Assembly (NCBI GenBank): GCA_027596945.1
Contig: JADGJH010001256.1
Coordinates: 1-11,021, forward strand
Reading direction: 5' to 3'
Length of the DNA stretch: 11,021 nucleotides
From: Physocladia obscura
Taxonomy: Eukaryota; Chytridiomycota; Chytridiomycetes; Chytridiales; Chytriomycetaceae
Position 1 is the first letter of the stretch, and each line of letters starts with the position of its first letter. Shown in pieces: positions 1 to 9,029 of this stretch. The translations under genes were made by a program, and so were the position numbers. Under the pieces are notes generated by a model, which ran no database searches, was not told where the DNA came from, and saw only the letters and a list, made by a program, of their open reading frames with translations.

Positions 1-142
1 CTGAAAATTTTTCTTGTTTTGGAAAAACATGGAAACTGAAAGAAAACTGCCATGTTGGCATTTCAAATGTAAAACTGCACATGAAAACACATAAAAGGAT
101 TTTATTTCTCTTTGTTTTTATAATAAGATTTAAAGAATAAAC

Positions 143-490
143 TTAGAAGTCTAAGTTAAACCCTCTGACAACTGGAAACTTATCACCATCCAGTCTGTCT
201 TTGTGTTCCAGACTGCACTGAGACAATCCTCTGGCCTGTTCAAAGAATAGATGATGTGTTTTGGCAACTTCACGAATAGCCTCAGAACGAGATGCTGTTG
301 CTGGTAACAAGTTAGTAATTTCACTTAAAATTTGTCTCCAAGCTGCATGATCAAGGCCAGATTTCGGATCTGACTGCATTTTAATGCTCTTTTTATGCCT
401 ATTTGATGGCATTGATGTATTTGAGAGACTTTCAATTTTAATGATTAAAAATGTGTTTTTTTTTTGTTGTATGGAAAAAATTTTTTGCAT
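143..490 (-). CDS. Unassigned small ORF, uncertain gene
   Basis: This is an open frame of up to 115 codons on the minus strand that ends in TAA at 145-143. The first roughly 26 codons are A/T-rich and low in complexity and look non-coding. A likelier start, if the frame is real, is the ATG at 412-410 (MPSNRHKK) or the ATG 33 bases further in, giving about 80-90 residues. The remainder reads like protein: an amphipathic helical stretch (AWRQILSEITNLLP, then SRSEAIREVAKTHHLFFEQ) followed by a polar C-terminus. I recognise no family. It could be the last exon of a gene running in from elsewhere, a small protein, or part of a decayed repeat. It lies downstream of the cyclase 3' end on the same strand. 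Positions 1-142 and 491-543 show nothing I can support. Confidence 0.25.
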   Translation of the reverse strand: MQKIFSIQQKKNTFLIIKIESLSNTSMPSNRHKKSIKMQSDPKSGLDHAAWRQILSEITNLLPATASRSEAIREVAKTHHLFFEQARGLSQCSLEHKDRLDGDKFPVVRGFNLDF

Positions 491-543
491 AGAAAAGATT
501 GTGCACTCAATAGTTTAAAAAGTCCAGAAAATAAAAAATTATT

Positions 544-549
544 TTTATT
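544..549 (-). promoter_or_regulatory. Polyadenylation signal for the adenylyl cyclase gene
   Basis: An AATAAA hexamer reads on the minus strand about 20 nt past the TGA stop of the cyclase gene. Sequence and distance both fit a eukaryotic poly(A) signal. Confidence 0.5.
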
Positions 550-568
550 CACATTCTTTACAAATAAA

Positions 569-3500
569 TCACATTCCAATTCCAGTCTTGAGCCCTAGAG
601 AGTTATTCAAAGTCTTTAGCAGACACCGTTCAATGATATCGCAGCGGAATTTAAAATCAATGCTTTCAAAATAATTTGCATACGCTTGAGCAACATCTAT
701 GTTTTTGGTGATATATTGCGCCTCAATCATCCATTTATATGTAAGTAATGTGATTGAATGATAATCTAGAATAAACGACTTATTTTTCGCTTCCTCAATG
801 ATTTTTTCAAGTTCACTACAACATACACTTCTTTTTCCTTGGCGAAGAAAAATAAATGCTTTGCTTAGTGCATGAAAATGGGCAAACATTTGTGAGGAGT
901 CTTTCGTGCGAAATAATTTTGTAAAAAATTTCAGAAGGTTGTATTCGGCGTCCCCTCTCCGCGCTTTATTTGATGTTACTGAAGACGGGTTCTTATTAAC
1001 GCTATCTTCGAACAGAAACCAATCAGCTATTGATGATATTATTGCTAAAATTATTGCACTTTGCTCTTTTATCTGAGATTTTTTGATTAAAAAGAATTTT
1101 AATCGGTATGAAATGAACCATACCTTGTGCTTCGGTGAGGATTTTAATGCTCTGAGGAGTTTCTGGCAATGAGTTTCAGATCGCTTTCTCCATATGAATA
1201 AGTCGTCCTTTTTTGTGGAATGATGCATTGCAAAAACGCTGATGCTAAGACAATTGCTCTCGAAACCAAGAATTTGCTCGAACGCCTCTAAAGAAGCCAG
1301 ATGATTTGACAGGGACTTTTTTTTTTTCAGTGAAAATTTTTTCAAATTTTCTTTATATTCATACCTTCCGATTGCGTTGAATTTGCGCGTTTTCCATGTA
1401 CATTTGACGAGCCTCATCGATATTGTTTAAAACACAATATATAACTCCTTTTTGAATCATACAAAAAGATTGAATAAATTGATCACAGCTCGCATCATCA
1501 TAGAAGCTGTTAGTCTGTTCCAGCTCATATTCAGCTCCAGAAAAGTCTCCCATACTATATTATTCATTTTCCGCATTAGACAAATAATAATAATAATAAT
1601 TTTTTTTCCCTCTCACATTAAAAGGAGTTCGACAATTTTGCTTCGTGCCCAATATGCATCTTCAGACACTCCCAATCCAATCTTAGTTTTAATTTCTTCA
1701 AAATTTTGATAGTGCATCAACGCGTCATTCCACTTTCCCGTAGAACGCGCGTCTTTGGCTTTGAATCGTATTAGCTCCAAGTATGAAACAATTTGCATTG
1801 AAGTCATATTTTCAATCTGGTATTCTTGAACAACGGTTGGATACAGATTATTGCTGAAATTGCGCATGGTTTCACTCAAATTTCGAAATCCAAAACGACC
1901 AACAACTTTTGATAACAATGCGTAATTTAAGCAATATCTTAAAATCCAATCATCTTGATCACATCCCATTAAACAAGCAGAAAAACTGCTGAAAAGGGCA
2001 TACTCTGTGGAACTTCTTTGCAAAGATAGTATTCTCGTGATTCCACCGAGAGAAATGGATATTTCATCAAAAACTGATGACAATCCTTCTGATAAAACGG
2101 TAGCCGCAATTACAGGGAACTTTCTCTCCAGAAGTTTTGCAGAAAATATGTGTTGTTCATTTTCAGAAAGATTAAGAAACTGCTTCATCATGCGTATAAA
2201 TTTTAACGTATGAACGAGCTGCTGAAACTGATAACTTGGTAATTTACACCCCATAGTTGCTAACGAATCGAAATAATGCCTCAGGGCAATGTCGCGATTT
2301 CTAAGAGTAATTATTTTCAAAAAATTAAGAATTTCTCGTTTACATTCACTCAATACCCAATCTCGAAATACACTTGACCAAGCAATCGACTCTCTTTTGA
2401 TTTTTGTAAATCCCCAAGTTTTATATTTCCGCTCTCTCGAATTTTTGTGATCAATTCATAGTATTCTAACGCCTCCGATACTCTGAACATTGACGCGGAT
2501 TCTGCAAATGCTGAGGTAATAACATTATTTTTACGCCCAAATTGATCATCCAGTTGTAATAAATGGAATAGCAAAACTTGTGTAAAATAATTTCGCTTCT
2601 CGCCCTTTTCATCCTTCAACTTTTCTTCATAATAATCTGAAAACCAACCATGCATTTCCGTTCTTTTTGAAGGAATTACTGTTGATAGAATTCCTTGCTG
2701 AATCAAATAATGAGAAAAAGCTAGTGAGCTTGGTGTCTCTCCCTTTTTGATGAAATGGTATTTGTCACAATTAATTATCAAACTATGTAAACTGAGTGGG
2801 TTACAGTCAATTTTAGCCAAAGCTTCATGCAGCGGAGTTCTGACTATCACTTGACTGAGATCTTGCAAATCAAAATACTGCCCGGAAACTGCTGCCAGAC
2901 GCAAAACAATTTTAATTAAGGCAGGTAGTTTGTCAAACTGTGACACAACTGCTCCCACTGCTTCTGTTGGCAGCTCAATTGCTGTAATTTCGTCAACATA
3001 TCCCAGTTCTCCGTCTTTAACGCAGAGCAATTTATCTTCCTCCATCATGTTAATCATTAAATTCACTACCAACGCAACTCCTTGGCTGCGACTCAAGATA
3101 TCTTCAATTAGTTTGTACGAAATTGAGTCTTTTCCTGCAAGCATTTTTCGAAATCTAATTCTTAGCATTTGTTCTACAGCTTCAAACTGAAATGGTGCCA
3201 ACAAAATCTTGTGCTTAGATAAAGTGGAGAGTGAATTAAATCTTTCGATGTACATTTTGCTCCATTCCTGTTTAATATTAGATAATTTTTTGTTTTTCTT
3301 CCAATATTGAATGCTTACTTCACTAGGGCGGCAAGATAATAAATACAACACTTGCGGGCTGTTTTTTATCAAAGATGTAAGTAAATCGTATGAGCAACTA
3401 TCGCACCACTGTTTTGTCAAAGTATTTAATTATATTGCCACAAAATAACATATAAATTGACCTGAAGATCATCAAAAATCAGCGCAACTTTGATACCCAT

Positions 3501-6500
3501 TGTCTCGAAACTTTCAAAAAGTTTGGCAAAAATCCCAGAGAGGCGTGGAACGATATCTTGAATAATTTGCGTTGGTGGTTCAGAAGAATCTGTCACCCCA
3601 GGTATGTATTTCAATAGTTCAATAGACGATGATGGTTCACCAAGTTGGTTAAGATATTGAACAATAGCTGAATGATCCATAACTGTGGATTTTGTGCTTC
3701 TAAGAACTGCAGAATCGGTTTGTTTTCCTTCGAACGCCTTCACTAAATTCGGCGTTTGTATCTTTATTGACTTTATCGATACTGAGCTTCTTGATTTTGA
3801 TTTTTCAAAATTATTTCCAATTGATAATGAGCTTATAGGTCTATTCTTATTTGAAGAGTCTGAGCGTGCTATTTTACTTGATGTATCAATGGAACTCCTG
3901 CCAGAAAATATCCCTTTTAATCCATCTATAATTGACATTCGCCTGTTATTTTCGTCACCCAAGGAGTGATGCCGATTTGCAACTGAAATTCGCACTGAGA
4001 TATTTGAAAGACGATGCTGAGATACTACCGGCGGTTCTACTCTGAAAAAAGAACTCAAAATATTTTCTTGTCGACTGTTAGATTGTATATTTTCTAGAAT
4101 ACTCAATGCCACGGATTTTCGCTTGTCTAGTTGCTCATTTTGTTTGCCAAAAGAAAATTTTCCTGTAGTAGTTGAAAATTTACTTCCTCTTTTGCTTGCT
4201 GAAGGTGTTATATCTTTCAAATTGACGTAGTGCTTAATATGATAAGCGAGTTCGCGAAGAATTTCTCCGAATATGAATAAAGGGGCTTTTTGTTGATGTT
4301 CTAAACTCTGACCGGCACTGTTTGATAAGTAAGACCATATATTTATGAAAAATTAAAAAAAAAAGCCAACCAGATGAAAACAGACGGCAAATTGGAGATT
4401 TGTCTCTCGCAAAAGTCACGAAGAGCACTTTTTCCAACCCCACTTCTTCCAGTTATCAGAATACTCTCATTTTCTCCAAGGCTCCAACTTTGCACAATGC
4501 TTGAAATTCTTGATTTTTCCAAATCACGGCCAATAAAATTTCCTTCATCTTCAAGTCTTGTTTTGGTGTTTGAACGAACTTTTTTATTTGGGCTGAAAAT
4601 TTTTACAGCGTGTGGCATTCCTGATAGTAAAATTTTAAAAAAGAGATAAATATGCTCAGAAGAAAGCACAACCTTTAATGAGAACAGACGGATATTCTGT
4701 ATGAAAAGAGTATTGGCTTTTGCTTCCATTGTGAGTCTCTTCGTCGCAAATAGCCTTTCCCTCACATAACGGTAAGCACATAAATCTGGCAGCGTTATTA
4801 ACACACACACCCAATATGGTTCCATCACATCGCTGCGAATTTCCCACGATGCCTGAAAATACAGAGCCAGTTGCGATGCCTATAGAAAACTGCGTTCCAA
4901 GAATTGCTTTCAATGATTCTGACATGAATAATGCAGCTCCAATAACAAGCGCAGCTTCTCCTTTCTCATGAGAAAATCCGTCCAAACCCCAAACTACCAA
5001 TGCAGTAACACCTTTATCATCGCAATTAATTTGTCGAAGGCAAGCTTCAAAATTACAAACGGATTTCAGAATAATTTGCGTCGCTTTTTGAAGGAGATTA
5101 AGGTTTTCTGCAAGATGTAACGCCTCTGGGGAAAATCCAGGCATTTTTAAAAATAGAACAGATACATTCCGAAGTTGGTCATAGTTTCCAAATAGGTTTG
5201 AAACACTTATATTCTGAGATTCAGTGTTTGATTTTATGATTGTATTAGAATTAACCAACGCAGCACTGTTTACTCGAATGAACAAACTTTTAGATTCATC
5301 TAAAAATCTTGGAAATTTCTCATTGGAGACAGGTTGAAGAAAATCTACAATTTTTTTTTTTTTTTAATGGTGTTTGAATTTTTTTTTAAATAACGACGTC
5401 TCACCAACAGATTTTTCTTTTTGCAACAGATTCTTCGAGTCTGGAATACTTGATTTTGACTTTGCAGTCGTAACACGCCCAGTATCTCTGAAAGAAACGC
5501 TTCGGACGAGACTTTTGACTGATTTCGAATTAACAGCAACATACCCCGAACTGACAGCCATAGACATATCTGACAAAGCCAACTCAGGCCGAATATATTC
5601 AAAGACATGATTTTGAACCAATCTTCTGATGCTGTCATCCATAAACGCAACAGACCTGGCCATTTGTGGTTTACTAACTTTAAATGATCGATGAACTTTC
5701 ACTTTTGCAGAAATTGATGCATCATTCAACAATTCTGCTATTCGAGTTGTCAATGGATTTTGTAAGTCAAAAACACCTTCATATGTTGAAGAAGAGATAT
5801 TTCTGTACTTCAGTCCTTGCGTCATTTTTAATTCAGCATATTTTATGATTTCGTTTTGGATATTAATTGCCAAGAAGTTTACTAGCTCAGGACTGAAGAC
5901 GAAATCACCCTCTGTTCCAAGAGCGAGAAACTCAGCTGCAAATTTCATGGATTCACCAGCGATAAAGTATTCCATTCGATATTTTGAAGATAAACTCGGG
6001 GCATAGCCGTCACCAACATAAATGTGTGAAGTCGCTCCAAAACCAAGCCCGATGTGAATTTTCAGCGGGTGAAGTTTGAAATTAATTGACGGTATTATAT
6101 CAGTTACCGATTTGCTTTGCACTATGGATGTGGATTCTTTAAGACTTGCTAGAATGGAAATTTGACGATTTTGGGTAGTGAGATTTGCAGAAAGCCGTCT
6201 GGCGCTTATAGTTGTCGTAACAACAGTTTCTGTCACTGGCTTCATTGATAGTCTTCGAGTGGCAGCGGTATAGAGACGGTTGGAAGTCGTTGACGCTCGT
6301 TCAAGCATTGATATTGTTGGAGTTTTAGTACCTGTGGATACGAGTTGACATTCTTCTTCTGAACTAGGTATCATAATATGATAATCTGAGAAAAATGATA
6401 GCAATTCGATACAGCATAGCATCGCCCGGGTTATGACAAATTCTTTTTCAAACAAATTCATTTCTCCATTATAAGACCTTAGCTAAATCAGTTTTTTATA

Positions 6501-6880
6501 AAGTTTTCTTCAGCAGTGCTTACCACGATGCGATAATTGCGTCACCAGAAAATTTTACGATTGATCCCTGAGAAGTTTTTACGCGTTTTATAATCTGTAT
6601 AATTGGCGGATTAAGAAGCTCTTTGATTTTTGCTCCACCGTCATTTCCATAAATTGCTTTTAGCCGGCTTGTCAACTTTGAATAGCCTGATATCTATTAA
6701 CTTAAGTGCTGACTAAAAAAAATCTTTACCTGAGATATCAATGATTGCCGTCATTCCGAAGTCCGAAATATCAGCCCACGGAGGATTTCGTATATTTTTT
6801 TTCGTAATTAGCTCGCGGACATTCTCTGGAAGCAAACTCAAGAGCGAAATGTCTTCTATAGGGTTGGATTCTTCAGGCAT
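569..6880 (-). CDS. ADCY10: Soluble (ADCY10-type) adenylyl cyclase, ten exons, 1945 aa
   Basis: This enzyme should convert ATP to cAMP as a cytosolic class III cyclase. Exons are 6880-6730, 6686-6524, 6477-5405, 5344-4673, 4620-4371, 4317-3462, 3408-2357, 2300-1617, 1554-1365 and 1315-569. They total 5838 nt, and every junction is in phase. C1 (about 40-310) has metal-binding Asp48 (AIIDISG) and Asp99 (FSGDA), plus Lys95. C2 (about 515-690) has Lys573 (DDKG), Thr638, and the transition-state pair Asn645 and Arg649 (VNNAAR), so it looks catalytically intact. Walker A is GRSGVGKS (744-751). Walker B is LIFDDLQW (1049-1056), rejoined exactly by splicing. An STAND-like region follows, then TPR-like helices from about 1370 to the end. 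The protein is about 330 residues longer than human ADCY10. The excess lies mostly in Ser-rich insertions at about 141-240, 400-465 and 808-980. The ATG at 6880 is chosen because Asp48 then matches human Asp47 in position. The last intron's acceptor is the least certain: using 1286 instead of 1316 would remove ten residues. Family call is near certain; exon edges are very likely. Confidence 0.93.
1316..1364 (-). other. Cyclase intron 9, with an A-run before its acceptor
   Basis: The donor is AAG|gtatga and translation would otherwise stop at once. The chosen acceptor follows a run of eleven A and lacks a pyrimidine tract. An alternative in-phase acceptor (ctttagag) ends at 1286 and gives a 79-bp intron and a protein ten residues shorter. 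The frame downstream is unaffected. Confidence 0.6.
1583..1600. repeat. (AAT)6 microsatellite inside cyclase intron 8
   Basis: Six perfect AAT units on the plus strand (ATT on the coding strand) lie within the 62-bp intron at 1555-1616. Length variation here would not change the protein but could change intron length. Confidence 0.85.
5345..5404 (-). other. Cyclase intron 3, with an A15 tract before its acceptor
   Basis: The donor is GTTG|gtgaga and the acceptor is ttgtag|AT. Splicing removes an in-frame TAA and joins the C1-C2 linker to the segment reading DFLQPVSNEKF. The acceptor is preceded by fifteen A residues on the coding strand instead of a pyrimidine tract. The 60-bp length matches the neighbouring introns. 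Confidence 0.8.
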
Positions 6881-7009
6881 TGCCAGATTTACATTAAAAA
6901 AAATAATAGTGAACAATAGTCAACCATTTTTGAGCTTCTTGTTTTTTATTCTTTTGCCTATCTTTGGTGTCTTGTCAGTGGCTTCATTGATCTGACCTGT
7001 TGAGTCGCG
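6881..7009. promoter_or_regulatory. Divergent intergenic promoter region
   Basis: About 130 bp (273 bp if the orphan gene starts at 7154) separates the cyclase ATG from the first ATG of the plus-strand gene. Any promoter elements and both 5' leaders must fit here. The sequence is T-rich on the plus strand around 6927-6960. I see no clear TATA box or other recognisable factor site. The assignment rests on geometry alone. Confidence 0.5.
6889..6927 (-). other. Possible 12-codon upstream ORF in the cyclase leader
   Basis: An ATG at 6927 opens a 12-codon frame (MVDYCSLLFFLM) that ends in TAA at 6891-6889, eight bases before the cyclase ATG at 6880. If the transcript begins upstream of 6927, this short frame would be met first and could lower cyclase translation. 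The transcription start is not visible in the sequence. Confidence 0.3.
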
Positions 7010-7132
7010 ATGACAGATTTTTGGCTCTTTTCCTGCCAGAAAATTGATCACGATGACTCAAAAGCCCAATTTAAGTTTCTCATGGTACAAAAACGCCATC
7101 CTCAAGTAATTTCGTAGAAAAAAAAGACGCAG
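7010..7132 (+). other. Candidate first exon, or upstream ORF, of the orphan gene
   Basis: An ATG at 7010 (G at -3) opens a protein-like frame of 35 codons beginning MTDFWLFSCQKIDHDD and closing at TAG 7115-7117. This frame is in phase with the main gene beyond position 7133. Two spliced readings remove the stop and join at the acceptor gacgcag|TTG at 7133. One is a 48-bp intron with donor ATG|gtacaa at 7085 (592-residue total). The other is a 27-bp intron with donor CAA|gtaatt at 7106 (599 residues). The 48-bp version fits the intron sizes seen elsewhere in this window. If unspliced, this is an upstream ORF and the protein starts at 7154. Confidence 0.4.
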
Positions 7133-7153
7133 TTGATTGAACTCGACATAAAA

Positions 7154-8893
7154 ATGCCATCCACCGTTCCAATTCGGCGAAATACTTTCTCGTCAATAAT
7201 GTCAATCTCAAAGATTGCCACAGTGCCAAATGCTATGAATACAACCAAAGCCATCTACCAAATGTGGCGTTCTTCAAAAAAAACAAAATTAGGAGTGCAG
7301 CAGTTTCCGTTATGCATTGAGTGTAGAGAGGTTTGTGATTGTTTTTGTTTAAATTCTTACATATCCGTTAACTGCTTTTAATAACAGCGCTATTTTATTC
7401 TTGCTTCACATTTCCAAGAATCTCATGAACAACCTTTGTCGTTGTCTGAGGATGTGACCGCGTCCGAAAAATCATTTAATGAATCAGAAGCGACAATTGC
7501 CGATTCAATTGTACAAACACACAATGTGGAGAAATGCGCATGCTGCGTGAACATGACGACGCATATTGCCGAAATAACTAACGATTACGATGACGAATAT
7601 GACGTCAATGACACCACTGGTATCTATTCAGAAGTATCCAACGAAAAACCAAATAAATGCGACAAGAATTTTGCATTTGGTGGTTATGTTGACGAATTAC
7701 TGGAATCGATTCAAAATTTGGCAAATACGAACATTGGAGAGAATCTTAATTTCAAAAATATTGTGGTTGATAATTATAATGACGGGAACGTATACCACAG
7801 AGAGTCAATTGAAACGGTGGAAGACTTGGAGCCAAAAAAAATATCGCCTTATGTCGTCAGTACAGTTAGCGAACCTGTTTTAAACGGTCTTACTGAGTCG
7901 AAACCGAACCCATTGCCACTTTCAGTTGCCACCTCCCCTCTTGAGCCATTTTTGGTTTCAGAGCCATCACTTCACGGAATGTCCAGCCAGAAAATCTCAA
8001 TCATGAACGGCAAAATAGCCAGTATTGAAAACTCAAAGATAACAACAAAAACGATAAGCCATGTTTATTTGCTTAATGACAATGTTTTTGAAGCCTTTTC
8101 AGCATCAAGTGAGCTGAGCGCCCTGCCAAGAATTGAAGAATTTGAAGTGCCAACAGTTGACTTGTTATCCAAGTCCACTGGCAATACTGCTGGAGCTAAG
8201 TCACTGCCTGAAATTACCATCCCAGTTAATGCACTGAAAATCAACTCTGAAACTGCAATTACACCAAAAATCGAGCATTTAACAGCTGATATTTCTGAAA
8301 TCTCTGAGTCAGACCAAGGTACATCAATGCTTGAAAAAGAGGGCGCGTCTCAAATTGGTCCAAACTGGAGTATTTCGTCAATTTCAAATGTTCCATTCAA
8401 AAGTGTGTCTTTTGAAATTGACAACAAATCCGAAGCTATTCAACGATACGCGCGTGGAAACACTCCAAGAAACTCGCCAGTAGTTTCAGCTGCAATCGAG
8501 CCCACAAATAATGAGACACTGGAAGAACTTTTTGAGACGCCACTATGGAAAGATGACAATACCAATAAAGTTAAACAGGAAATGAATCGGGACGAGGTTT
8601 ATCCTTCATGCGGAATTGAAACAGTAACAGCTCCAGATATCCGACGAACTCACGAATTTCTTGCATCGCCACCTGCTAATGCACCCTTTTCGCTTCACAA
8701 GAAGTATATTCGAACAAAAGCTTCTTTCTCAGAACGCACCTCGTCGCGCCACCAGAAATCTGTGCTGTCTCGATTGAGTATGCAACAATCGTGGGTTGAA
8801 CAGACAAATAAAATCCGGCGAAAGAGTGATGCAGCTAAAACTCACGTTATTGACTGGTGGAATCGGATATCGCAAAAGATAAGAAAGATTTGA
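7154..8893 (+). CDS. Orphan disordered Ser/Thr-rich protein, two exons, about 560 aa
   Basis: I do not recognise this protein. The exons are 7154-7330 and 7388-8893. The 57-bp intron has donor GAG|gtttgt, a ttaac branch-like site and acceptor aataacag, and it joins in phase 0 across a stop codon. The ATG at 7154 has A at -3. An upstream exon from 7010 is possible and would lengthen the N-terminus. With the 7154 start, residues about 77-200 are acidic and the C-terminus is basic and possibly helical (from about 515 to IDWWNRISQKIRKI at the end). No membrane segment, signal peptide or enzyme motif is visible. PKA-type sites are RRNT (Thr11) and RRKS (Ser539). KSVSF (397-401) fits the loose PP1-docking pattern. 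It is divergent with the cyclase gene and convergent with the J-protein gene. A scaffold or regulator role would be a guess. Confidence 0.75.
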
Positions 8894-8928
8894 AGGTAAA
8901 GTATTCACTGCCTCCTTGCTTTTTTGCT

Positions 8929-8934
8929 AATAAA
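8929..8934 (+). promoter_or_regulatory. Polyadenylation signal for the orphan gene
   Basis: An AATAAA hexamer lies about 36 nt past the TGA stop at 8891-8893, at an ordinary distance for a poly(A) signal. It sits in the 136-bp gap between the convergent stops. Confidence 0.5.
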
Positions 8935-9009
8935 ATGAAAAACAGATGTAACAACTTTCAGTTGGAAAGTGACAGCGGCGCTGTGACGGGCAAAAAGTTG
9001 TTTTTCATT

Positions 9010-9015
9010 TTTATT
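9010..9015 (-). promoter_or_regulatory. Polyadenylation signal for the J-protein gene
   Basis: AATAAA reads on the minus strand 15 nt past the stop. A second AATAAA at 9031-9026 overlaps the TAA stop itself. With the opposing signal at 8929 only about 80 bp away, the two 3' ends probably lie close together or overlap. Confidence 0.45.
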
Positions 9016-9029
9016 TCGATACTGTTTTA

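Noticed and set aside
28..56. Short inverted repeat (acatgg ... ccatgt) near the left end
   Set aside because: Only six paired bases around a 17-base loop in AT-rich DNA, with no adjacent element; consistent with chance.
2350..2360. Apparent frameshift or premature stop in the cyclase at the TGA near 2350
   Set aside because: A 56-bp intron (2301-2356, GG|gtattg to cttag|A) restores the TPR-like reading YFEIG|NRDIALRHYF, so the gene is not broken.
5364..5366. TAA that seems to end a 'C1-only' cyclase protein
   Set aside because: It lies within a 60-bp intron. Splicing gives an in-phase link to C2, which holds the partner catalytic residues.
7600..7607. Perfect TGACGTCA cAMP-response element
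   Set aside because: It falls inside the orphan gene's coding sequence, about 600 bp from the promoter region. A single palindrome in 11 kb is easily chance, and CREB-type regulation in this lineage is unproven.
8894..8945. Donor-like AAG|gtaaag and acceptor-like aaacag after the orphan gene's stop
   Set aside because: The in-frame TGA at 8891-8893 comes before the donor, and the next codons after the acceptor read ATG TAA, so no useful extension results.
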